64,000 bases of DNA from positions 3,286,001-3,350,000 of the forward strand of contig JAVTLE010000014.1 of the NCBI GenBank assembly GCA_033439295.1, written 5' to 3'. Positions within the stretch are counted from its first letter, which is position 1. Each line of letters opens with the position of its first letter. A program made the translations under genes and the position numbers. This stretch comes from Deuterostichococcus epilithicus. Its lineage: Eukaryota > Chlorophyta > Trebouxiophyceae > Prasiolales > Stichococcaceae. The notes below the pieces were generated by a model. That model made no database searches and was not told the DNA's origin. It saw only the letters and a program-made list of their open reading frames with translations. Positions 19,753 to 30,900 of the stretch are shown here, in pieces.

Positions 19753-21544
19753 CTACTGCTGCTTGGAGCGCCAGCTGGCAATCCATTCCCGCGCCTCTGA
19801 CGCCGACTGCTTGGCTGCCTTCTCTGCCTCCTCTGCTGTCTGCGGCGCCTTCTCGACGGCCTTCTCTGCCTTGTTTGCAGTTGTCTCTGCAACCTTCTCC
19901 GCCTTGTCTGCAGTCTTCTCTGCAGCATCTGCGTGGCAGGGGTCCCACCCTCTGTTTCTGCACGCTTTGTAGGGCTGCTGGATGCTGTTGTGCCTCGTTT
20001 TTGCAAGATGACTGTCTGCGACGCATGCGGAGCAAGTATTATGCGTGTGAGCTATGAAACGGTGCAGGACAGTGGTGCTCACCCTTGGCGGCGTCAGCGG
20101 CCTGTGAGGCGCCAGACTGCACCTCGCCGGCACTGGGCAGCTCGCCCTGCTTACCCGCAGCGGCCACGGCGGCCCCGCCCGCCACCACCACAGCCACCGC
20201 GCCAAAAATCGTCGTCGGGCTGGGGCCATCAGCTGCAGCAGAGACGGAGTAGTACTGTGGGCTCGAGCATCACCACACATGTTGCTGCAGCAGACAATCG
20301 CATGTTTCGCGACGATGTCGCAGAGTTGATAGACCGTGGCCCCTGTCTTCCAACACCAAGCGTAGGCTCGACTCCATCAGGAGTCCCATGCACGATCGGC
20401 TTCATGTCAGACACGCACCGGGCGGCGATGGCAGGCTGGGCGCAGCTGGGGCAGCCTGCTTCACGGCCTGCGATGCGGCCTTTGGCGCCTCAGCAGCAGC
20501 ACTGCGGGCCTGGGTCGCGGCCTGGGTCACCGCCCCTGGCACCGGTGCTGCACGGTAGCGGCCACAATGTGTCAGCCTTTGCTTGCAAAACACCACCGGA
20601 GCATCATAAACACAGGTTCCATGCAAAAGGTGCGAATCTCATCAGGAAAATTCTGCATCCACAGCTGTGTTCCAGACGGCAGTGCGCACCAAGCGGCGTG
20701 GGGACAGAGTCCGGCACCTCCGCCTTGATCTGCTTGATTGTGCCCTGGATCTTTTCCAGTGGCGTGTCCTTCACCGCCTCGGCGGCGGCCTGCAAGCATG
20801 CAAGTGCTGCTCATTACTGCTGCACTGCATACCAGATGCCCAATGCGCTGGCGCTCCTGCATGTCACGATCAGGGTGGCACACTGCGCAAGCAAAGTCCT
20901 TTCGTCCTTCGAGAGCCTGGTGCTCACCTTCGTAGCGGCCTCGGGTACGTCCTTCAGGGCTGGCAGCTCCTTCCCGCGTGCGGCGATGATGTCCTGCAGC
21001 TCCTGCGCATTCTTCTCTCCTGACTCGAACAGGGTGGGACTCAGCGCCATCGCCGGCTGTGCCTGCATCCATTCGAAGTCGTGAGGCTGATTTCAGACAC
21101 GCAGTCCGAGTGGCGTTTGCGTCGACAGGCTGGTTCCGAGCTGAGTGCAAGCTGCAGCACTTCTCATCTGCAACCGACTGCTGTGCGACGAAGGCGAGTG
21201 TCTTGGCGTGAGCTCATGCTTCCGAACAAGACCATCACTATCGTCAAAGCCTGCGACCAAACAGCAATGGAACAGCACAGGAGCGGACGCTCCTGCAGCT
21301 TTGTTTATGGGAGTTTTTACAAATTTTTGTACAGATCGTAACATACACCTGCCCCGCAAAAACTCACCGACGTCAGCAACAGCGCTGCCGCAGCAGCGGC
21401 AGCCATCTGCGGCAGCAGCTTGTCGCTCTGCTGCGCCGCCATCACGACATTGCGAGCACGCGGCCTGCACGAGCTGTGTTGCGCCGTGCGGCTGCAGGCG
21501 AGCTCCGCCCGGGCGCCGAGAGACATCTTGCTGACGACCTGCAT
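19753..21544 (-). CDS. plastid-targeted LEA-like (group 3 type) protein, 288 residues
   Basis: Six exons join in phase: 21368-21544, 20928-21062, 20690-20789, 20419-20547, 20083-20232 and 19753-19928. The N terminus is a plastid transit peptide (MSLGARAELACSRTAQHSS, SCRPRARNVV). A hydrophobic stretch (MAAAAAAALLLTS) and a lumen-type cleavage site (AQPAMA|LS) follow, so thylakoid-lumen delivery is likely. Next come helical segments (KNAQELQDIIAARGKELP, LEKIQGTIKQIKAEVPD), an Ala/Pro-rich linker, and a second hydrophobic segment (TIFGAVAVVVAGGAAVAAAG) that could span the thylakoid membrane. The last exon carries four consecutive 11-residue units: AEKTADKAEKV, AETTANKAEKA, VEKAPQTAEEA and EKAAKQSASEA. 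That is the hallmark of group 3 LEA proteins, which protect membranes and proteins during freezing and drying. Translation could also begin at the second Met (21526). A protective role is inferred from the repeats. Confidence 0.8.
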
Positions 21545-21927
21545 GTTGCTGGTTGCTGGTTGCTGGTTGCTGGTTGCTGGGGGATCAACCCGAATCGTCG
21601 GCTCGCCGACCACAGAACCAGTTGTTTTGGCACCATCAAGGTTTATCCTCGGATCTCAGTTGTTCAAGGGAGATACGGCACACCTTTTCCCTTGTTTCGC
21701 TGCAGGGTGCGTTCTGCAAACGCTTACATAATCCTGCCTTCCCGGAGCTTGTGCAGCCTAGCGAATATGAGCGATCGCCTCAGCTGCAACCGCTCAGCAA
21801 TCAGGGCGCCGCGTGCCAAGGTGGCATTGGCTGTGCGGGGGGGCGCCGCGATGTGGCACAGAATTTGAAACCGATCAGATGACTCCGGGACTGACGTTCG
21901 ATTGACTTCGGACACGACCGCGCCACC
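21545..21927. promoter_or_regulatory. 383-base bidirectional promoter region, LEA-like and TIC236 genes
   Basis: Start codons at 21544 (minus) and 21928 (plus) point away from each other, so both promoters and both 5' untranslated regions share this interval. Five perfect TTGCTGG heptamers abut the LEA start (21546-21580). I identify no known cis-element. Confidence 0.55.
21546..21580 (+). repeat. TTGCTGG heptamer microsatellite, five copies
   Basis: Five perfect tandem copies begin one base upstream of the first ATG of the LEA-like gene. On its sense strand they read CCAGCAA and would lie in the 5' untranslated region. Confidence 0.9.
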
Positions 21928-24900
21928 ATGTCAAGCGCGAGGAGTACGGCCTTGAGATCTCCGGCCCTGGCAGGATCCACCGGACAGTCGCGGATGGTGT
22001 GCCTGCTCGTCCGGCCCTGTAGGCTGGGGACGCGGCTGTGCGGCAGGGAATTCTTGTCAGGTGCGCGAGCTCGCCTCGTCGAGAAGCCTGGGCATACAGC
22101 TTTGGTGACTGCAAGCGCTCCAAAAGTTCCGGGCTCAAGCTCATGCTCAAGCTGTGGTGTTGTCCCCACACAGGGTGTCGGAGGCGCAGTGGCGTGCTGC
22201 GCCTGCTGCAGCGCACAGGAGTCTCCGGATCCCGGCGCAGCGGCCGTCTTCAGACGCTCGCAGGTAGCCATGTTCATATACCGAACCCTTATGATAGGGC
22301 ACTGGGGAATTTGCGCTCCTGCTGTCATGCGCGCTGTAGTGCTGCACCGATATCCGTCCTTGAGAGGCGAGCAGCAGCCTAATCAGTCATAACACGTGCC
22401 CTGCGGTGCGCAGCCGCCGGGGCGGGGCAGTGGCCGGAGGCGGCGCGTGTGGCCGGCACGCGGGCGCAGGCGCAGCTGCAGGCGCGACTGCGGGCGGTGC
22501 GCCAGGCGGCCGTGGTCTTCTGGGCCTTGCAGCGCAAGTGGCTCAAGACCTGGTACGTCAAGCTGCTGGGGGCGGGCGCGGTGGTCCTGGGCCTCGCAAC
22601 GGTGGCGGCCAACCTGTGGGGCGTGCGCGCGCTCAACGCCAACGTGCTGCCCTCTGCAACGGTGGCCGTCTCGCGGGCGCTCGACCGCGAGGTGGGTGCA
22701 GCGGCCCTCGCTGATCGCTCGGCAGACCAATTGCCCTGAAAGCAAGAAAGAAGGTCCAGAGCTGCTCAGCAAGCTGCTGGGTATTAACTCCGGGATGGTG
22801 CCTGTTGGGCTCACCCGCATGAGGCAAAAGTACCGCCCAATCAGGCGACGGCTGTCAGCGGTCACTGCTGCGGGCGGCTATACGGCACCAGCCTTCATCG
22901 ATCGTGGAGGCGCAGTCTCGGCAATCACCCTCATAGGGACCGACAATCCACCATGCAAAACCCAGGTCACAGTGGGGCGGGTGCGGTGGATCGCGCCCAC
23001 GGGGATGACGGGGCTCATGCCGCTCGCGTCCGTTGGCCCTGTTGCGGTGGGGCCCTCGGCGTCCGGCCTGGAGCGCACCAGCTTCGCGGCACCGGAGGTG
23101 GTTGTGTCCGTCAACGCGCTGCAGTCGCTGCTGCAGCGCAAGGTCGTGCTGGCGGTCGAGGCCATGGACACGCGGGTGCGCAATGCGAGTTGCCGGATCT
23201 CTGGCTGCGATGTCACATGCCCGCCATGTTTCGCTGCTCCATGCGTTTGGCCGGCAGCTTGAGTGTGCCTGTGTTCTCCACCTCTCCAAAGAGCTGTGAA
23301 TTCCTCTCTAGTGTGCCTGTGAGCCATGCGCACATGTTATGCACTCCGTTTCCACTTACGGTCGTGGATCTGCTGGTGGGCTCACGCGCCTGGCGGTCGT
23401 GCACCTGGCAGGTGAACCTGGTGCAGTGCGACAACCTGTCCTGGTTCGGCTACCCGGAGGACCCGATCCCATCGGCGCGCGCCACACTGCTGCCCGGCAT
23501 TACCCAGGCAAGTGCTTCTGACTAAGAACCTCGCTTGACCCCTGGCGATGGACGCAGAGCTCTGGCTGCAGTGCTCGACACAGCCCAGTGGCTCAAGTGC
23601 CAGTCTGCTGATGCCCTGTGACGTGCTGTGCTGCATTCTGGACCCTCCCGGATCTGGCAGCGGCTAAGCACTACTCATTGCTACTAAGCATTGCTCATCT
23701 TTGAAATTCCAACAGGCACAGGAACGCTCATCAGACCAGGCGGGCGAGCAGCCGCCGGCGGCCATTGTGCCGCCTGCCAACATTGCAGGCGATGAGCTGA
23801 ACATCGATGCGCTGTCGGCGGCCCGCCGCGCGATCCGCGCCGCGCAGAGGGCCGCCAAGCTGACCGGGGCGCTGCCGCCGGCAGCCCAGCAGGAGCCAGC
23901 GGTACCGCAGCAGGCTGGCATAGGCACACGGCGTGCCGCCAGAGACGAGCGTCTCAGAGCCAGGGCGGCGGCGGCTGCCGCTGAGCCCGCTAGGCCGACA
24001 GCCAGCAGCAGCAGCAGCAGTGCAGTGCAGCAGCTGCCGCTGCCGCAGCAGCAGCAGCAGCAGGCGGCTGGTAGCGACCAGCCATCGGCCCCAGCTGCTG
24101 CAGAGCAGCGCGGAAACGAAGCTGACGAGGCGGCCAAGGCGGATGCGCAGGCTGCGCCGCCAGTGCAGCAGACGCATCTGCAGCAGCAGCTGCAGCTGCT
24201 GCGGCTGCAGTCCAGCAGCGTGCAGCCATCAGCCGCACACCCTCAGTCGGCGCTGCAGCGCATCACACGCGCCGGCGGCGCGGCGGCAGCTGCCGGCCCA
24301 GCTGGCCAGGCAGATGCTGCGCGGGCGGGCCAGGCCGCCGCAGAGGCTCCGACAGTGGCTCGCGCCGCCGCTGCTGAGAGGACAGACCCTCAGGTTGAGG
24401 CGGCAAGCCACGGGGACGCTGCTCCACAAGGCAGCGAGGCGGATGCCGCCAGCAGCCCGGCAACGGCGGCGGCGGGGGACCAGCAGCAGGAGTTTTCCGA
24501 AGCCGACGCCGAGGTGTCGCGCTCCGCCTGGCAGCGCATCATGGACAGCATGGCGGCAGCGCCAACGACGGTGCGGGGCAGCACGCCGTGGAAGACGCTG
24601 CAGTCGCTGCCGGCAGCGCTGCCGCGGGCGCTGCCGCGGCCCGGGCCGCTGCCCGGGCTCCGCAGTGGCGGGCGCCGTGGGAGGCGGCGACGCCCGGGGA
24701 GCCGGCGCCCAAGAGGGTTCAGCCGGCGGCGCCAACGGCGCAGGAGCAGCTGGCAGAGCAGATTCGGGGGATGGAACTCCGGCCGACGGCGCGGCATGTG
24801 CTGCCGGACCTGAGTGCCGCAGAGGCTGACGCGCAGCTTGTGGAGGCCGCAGCCTCAGAGGCCGCCGCTGAGCCGACCAGGCGGCCGGCGGCTGTCAGCG

Positions 24901-27900
24901 GGCTGCGCGTGTCGGCGGCCGCGCTGCGGGACGCGGATGCGCGGGCATCGGCTGAGGCGCGGCGCGAGGCGTTCGCAGCGGCGGAGGTGCTGGGCGATAC
25001 GAGCGCTGTGCCGCAGGCCGCCGGGGCAGGGCGCCAGCTGGATGCCGCGCTGGCTCAAGAGGAGCCGCGGCGGGAGCACCGAGCCGACGCCTGGCGGGAT
25101 GACCAGCGCACACGCGCCTCCCGCTTTGGACGAGAAAGGTATGATCGAGCGCGACCGAATCGTGCGGTGAAAAGGATGCGAGAAGTTTTCTACCTCATGA
25201 TGCAAAGCCGTCTGACGTGGAGCCCAAGCAATCGCAGAGTGACTTCAAGACTCCCTCGTTGCAGGCCAAGCCGCCGAACGGGCCGCGCCAGTCGGCTGAG
25301 GGAGCTGCAGCAGCAGCGGCATGCAGCGCGGTTGCAGGAAACAGAGGCGCAGCCGGCGCAGCAGGACGCGCTGCGCGACCGCCAGCCTGGCGCTCTGCAG
25401 CCGGCGCAGGATGCCGCGGCAGAGGAGGCGGCGCCGGCGTCCACCAAGGCAGCGCCGGCAGAGGCGGCGCCGGCAGAGGGCGCAAGCGAGGTGGTGGTGC
25501 CTGCAGCGGTGGCGGCAGATGCAGCCGAGACTGTGCCGGCCGACGTTGCACTTGAGGTCGTATCTGCAGCGTCTACGGCGGAGGCTGCCCCCGCAGCAGC
25601 TCAGCCTGCCGTGGCGGTGCCTGCGCATCCGCTCCGGGCGATGCCGGAGGGCTTCGCCAGGGTGCTACAGGGTGCATCTTTTGAGGCGACACCGCTTGGC
25701 GCCGACGGGACGGATGCCGGAAGGGCAGCGACGGGGCCGATGGTGGCGGGGCCTGCCGACCAGCCGGCAGATGCGGCGGCAAAACGGCGGCGGCGGTTCG
25801 GCCGCCGCTATGCCCGCGCCGCCAAGCACTGGCGAGGGTCCGCGGGGAAGCAGCAGCAGGAGCCCCAGGTGTGGCTTGTCCCAGCTGCGCCTGACGGCAG
25901 GGTGAAACAGCACGGCTTCCATGGACCCAGGCTTCGCGATGGCTCGAGATTTGCACACGACCCCCTGCTCCTGTGCACCAATGTGTGCCTGACAAGAAGC
26001 CTGCTGATGTAAGTGTGTTTACTAATGTCTACTGATGTTCACGTGCAGGACCAGCCGCTGCCCTCCTCCTTTTGTACTGCGCCAATGGCGGGCATCAGGA
26101 GCAGCCACTCGCCAACTGCGCCGCACATGGCAGACGTGCCTGCAGATGTGCCCCACGCAGCGGCTGCAGTTGCAGAGCACGCCGCACCACGAGACGCGCA
26201 GGCTGTCCGCGCGGGCTCCGCACGCCTGGCAGCGTCGCCGCTGCCCCATCAGACGCGTCCCGACGGTGCTCGGCGGGTCTTTCAGCCAAGTGCGGCGGTG
26301 CCAGACTGGCAGCAGCCCCACTGGTTCGAGGGGCAGCTACCCGGGGCCGCTGCGCAGCCGTCGCAGGCTGCGGACGCAGAGGCCGCAGCCGCCAAGGCAG
26401 CGGGGGTGCCCGCAGAGCAGCAGGCAGCGCAGCAGCGGGGCTCTGCATCAGACACGGATGCAGCAGTTGCCGAGGCCGCTGCGAGGCAGAGGCAGGCGCT
26501 GCAGGTGGCCGAGGAGCTGCGGGTCACGGACACGCTGCAGCCGCCGCCGCCGCTGGAGCCCCTCTCCCGCACCAGCAGCGGCAGGCCAAAGGTGGGCCGC
26601 ACTTGTGCTCTCATGCTGTGTCACGGCCATGTCCGCGTCGTGGCCCATGTGCCTGGCGGGCTCACACCACCACGATTCGTTTCGTGCAGCATGTTGCGTG
26701 TGGTCGTGGGTGCGCCATCCATCAGGCACTCCCCCGTGCGCAGAGGAGCCAGGACGCGTTGGCGTCGAGGTACGGCGACATGCTCGGCTCGGGCGGCGCT
26801 CGGTACACGCCCGCCAACCCGGGCGAGGTCGCAGCCCTGGACGCCCGCCTGCGCAAGCGCGGTGCGCAGCCGCCGCCGCACCCTCTGCGATCCGCAGGGA
26901 TGTCAGCCGGACTGTGATCGTCGTGAGGTTTTGCACAGGGGGGCCGTGAAGGAGGTCTGGCTGTGGACTGATTGAAACGCTCTTTGCCACATGGGAGTCC
27001 TGTTGCAATTTATTTGCACAGTCGTTGTCGTCGACCGATGCTCACGCTTTGCAAGGCTGGTGGCGCAGGGCGGCGGCACCAGAAGGGCTGGCTTGCACGG
27101 CAGGTGTCCAGCATCACGCAGAACATCACGCCGCCCGAGGTGCTGCACTGCTTTGGGTGTCTGGACACGCCTGCATTCTCGTGCAGACGCCATGTGGACC
27201 CTGCCCGCCTGCAGCAAGGGTCCTGTCAGGGAAGGGTGCAGCGCTGTCTGCCCCATCTGGCTATCGACCCTCACTTCGGAGCGCCCCAGTGGTGACCGGA
27301 GCACCCGAATCAGACGAGTTCCGATCTCGTCGACACTGCCCGATTACTGCCTGATGTGTGGCGCCAGTATGCATAGTTGCGACGGATTTCCAGGATCTGT
27401 ACTGCCAGGTGGCGCTGGAGGCGCTGCGGGTAAGGGGCGCCAAAGTGGATGTGTGGGTGGCGGGGGAGGCGGCGCCACGGCGCTTCGAGCAGGCGGACGC
27501 AACAGTGCGCCTGGGGCGCGGCTACCACACCCTGTCCCTCGACCTCACCAGCCTCGTGCATGAGCGGGACCCAGCCACCCACAAGTGCGCTGATGGACTG
27601 AATCACCACACCGTCACCAGCTGGCTCCCTCGTCCGACTGGTCTGGCTGGTAGCAGGTCCACAGGGCGAGGCAGTCGAGTTGGAGATCCACAGTGTATGA
27701 GAGGGGCTGCAGCAGATGCAATTCCGTTGGCCGGGAACCTCTTGCCAGGACCTTGCCACGGACAAGCAAGCGGAGGCGAAAGACGATTGAAGCAAGTTGC
27801 TGCATCCACACAGGTGCACGATGCTGTCGCCCAACGCGCAGCGGCACCTGCGAGACGCGCCGGGCGGGCAGCTGGAGGCGGCCGGCCTGCTGACACGTGG

Positions 27901-30900
27901 CGGCAGCGGCAGCGAGGGTGCGCCGGCGCAGCCCCCGCAGCGGCGGTGGCCTGGCGAAGGGGACGGCCTGCCGCTGCCGCGCCCGCTGGCGGAGGCCGGG
28001 AACCAGGTGGAAGACTATGTCAGTCACATCGCGCAGGTGGGCACTGTGTAGTTGGCGGTGCTGGCTCCTGGAAGGCACCTGAGAGTGCTGCAGCAGGGTG
28101 CAAATGGCAAGTGGTGCCAACTTTGCGGCGGTCTATGCTGGCTTTCCAGTTGCCGCTCGGGGCCTTTCTGCCGCCCAGGCATACTCTGCGCTCCTTCGGC
28201 AGCTGTGGCACCGCGCTGAGTCGCACCTGCGTGCGCCGCCCCTGCCCAGGGGCTGCAGGCGGAGCACTTCCCGCTGCAGCACGAGCCCGGCGGCGCGGCA
28301 CCGCCGCAGCCGGTGGCGAGCGCGCGGCGCAGCGCGAGGCGGGGGCGGAGCAGCGGCGGAATGCGGCGGCGGCGCCCACCGGTGGCCGCATCACTGCGCG
28401 CGTGCGCGTCAGGCACCTGGCGAGGCCCGGCAAGACGCCCGACCTGAGGGTCGTCATCACGGGTGCGCTGTCGGCCAAAACAGGCTGGTCGGGCTCGACC
28501 ACGCACGGTTGCTGGGCGGCGGGCGGGTCTCTGCCAGACCGACCTGCCTGCAAGGCGTCAAAGCAGGAGGGATGGCCGATTGCCGTTGCTGCCTGGCATT
28601 GCCCACACAGGAGCTGCAAGCCCAGGCTGCTGCATACTGCTGCTGACTCTGGCACACCAGCGGCGAGGCCAGTGCTGACGCTCCGGCAGGCGTACATGCC
28701 GAGCAGCAGTGGCGGTCACCTCCAAGCGGCTGCTGCCGCGCTGTCCACAGGTCAGGACCTGCATGCGCCAATGGTGGAGCGCCTGATCGAGCTGCCCATG
28801 GACATATCCGGCGGCCGCATCAACGGCGACTTGCGCCTGCGCGCCCATGACTCCGCCACCTGGCACTTCCCCTCCTTCGGCGGCCGCCTCAAGTATGTAC
28901 CGCTCCCTTTGATGTTGTTTAAAACCCTACCCCCCCCCCGACGAGGTTCCCGGGGAGGGGGGGCACGGCTTGCCCTGTTATTGGACAGCCACCTTCGGAC
29001 CGAGCGTTGCCGGCACAGCACCCGCCAAGCTCAGCAGCAGAGACGCGCCTGGCGGTTGGCCGCACAGCACGAAGCGTTCTGCGCAGAGAGGCCGTCGCGG
29101 TCACCTGCCCTCATGTCTGTTAGGTGCCAGGACGGCGCGTTCCACTTCTGGGACGCGGTGGACGACTTCAGCGAGGCCAACATGGACCTGCTGTTCGAGG
29201 GCGACCGCATGTACCTGCACAACGCCTCCGGCAAGTTTGGCGCCGTGCCGCTGTCCATGACCGGTGCGCCATGCAATCTCGATCTGTATGGGCATGCCAG
29301 CCTGCTTGTCGCACGAGCCTGCACGAGCCTGCTATGCGGAAATGTGTGTGCAAAGCTGCGCACTCTCGCGACAATCTCCAGGGAGTTGCTGGGACCTGCG
29401 CCCGCACCTTCTGAGCGCCGCTTCACCTGGCTCGACCGCTCTCCTACTGCGACTGCGACTGCAAATGCGACTGCAACTGGTCTACTTGTGCACCACAGGT
29501 GACATGGACTTGGACCCGGCAACGGGGCAGTACCGCATGAGCGCAATGGTGCCGGGCGTGGAGGCCAATGCACTGCGCGCAACGCTGGGCATCAGGCCGC
29601 TGCCCAACCCCCTCGCCGGCGCCCTGCGCGGCACCCTGCACCTCAATGGGCCGCTGGAGGAGCCACTGTTCTCTGGTGCGCCCTCGACTTGCTGCACCCA
29701 AGCGAGCTGCCTGGCAGCTCCGCATTGCTTGCAGGCCTGCCCTGCACGCCGTCATTGCGAAGGAGTTGCCTGCGCTGTCAGTCGCAACAATTGTACAAGT
29801 GGATGGGTTGTGGTCCGAAGCTGGCTAACTGATGACAGCCTGCTCGGCTCACCTGACTTGCAGTTGACGTCTTTCCTCACACATAGGCACGGCGGTGGCA
29901 GTGCGGCCGACGCCGGATATGCTGGCCGCGGCGGGCGACTCGGCGGCGCAAGCAGTGCTGGCGGCGGAACCCGACGCGGTGGCGGCATACGACCACGTGC
30001 CCGTGCGCGCTGCGGCGGCGGTGTTCACCATGGACACCGCCTCCGAGGTCTTCATGCTGCACTCCGCCAAGGTCTGAACATTCCTGTCTCTGCCATGCAA
30101 GTGTGCCAGTGCGCAAGTGTGCTTGCCTGTGGGCGTGTGGTGTCACGACTGGTTAGCCAAGCCTCCTGCATTTCATGTGCTTGCTGCTGTTCTGCGACTT
30201 CGCATCCGCCACCGACCTGCCGCTGGCAGCGCTCCTCAGCATCGAGGCTCGAGTGGGGCGAATGACCCATGCGGCGTGCCCGTGCTGCAGGCAGAGCCGC
30301 TGGAGGGGGGGCAGCTGGTGGCGGGCGGCCGCATGTGGCTGGCGCAGGAGGCGGAGGCGGACCCCCGCGCAGTGCGCATGCAGCTGCAGGGCCGCGGCCT
30401 GCCCGCTGAGGCGCTGCTGCAGCGCTACCTGCCGGCGGTGCGCGGCGCCGCTAGCGGCTGCAGTGCACGAGATGCCTCGCCTCCGTTTCCGCACGATGCC
30501 TGCTGCTCCTGCTGCGGGGGGCAGTGCACATAGGGGGTGGCAGCCGGGATGTTCGGCTTGTAAAGTCGCTGCAATGCTGCCGGCGTGCACCATCCCCATG
30601 CGTGCAGGCCAATGATCACCAACCGCTGGGCTGCTGATGGGGTGCAGGGGTCGGAGCTGCCGCCGGCACTGGTGCTGGGGCAGGCCTCCTGCGCGGGAAC
30701 CATGTCGGGATCCCACCTGGAGCCCACCATCGCCGGCACCTGGGAGGCGGTCGCCGCTCAGGTGTGTACCTACAGCACCTACAACAGCAGCACCTTCGGA
30801 GAGCTGGCACAGCAGCGACCGCATGCACAGGCAGACCGTGTCCTGGCGTCTGCAGCCACTTGCCCCTGCCGGCCCGCGGGTCATTTCACGTCTGTGTCGC

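Noticed and set aside
19933-21084. Plus-strand open frame of 383 codons
   Set aside because: It is antisense to four of the LEA-like exons and their introns, and shows no protein family features.
21724-22328. Minus-strand frames ending RLQLRRSLIFARLHKLREG, which looked like a small gene
   Set aside because: They lie antisense to the first exons of TIC236, whose transit peptide exons join in perfect phase on the plus strand. No single minus-strand model was as consistent.
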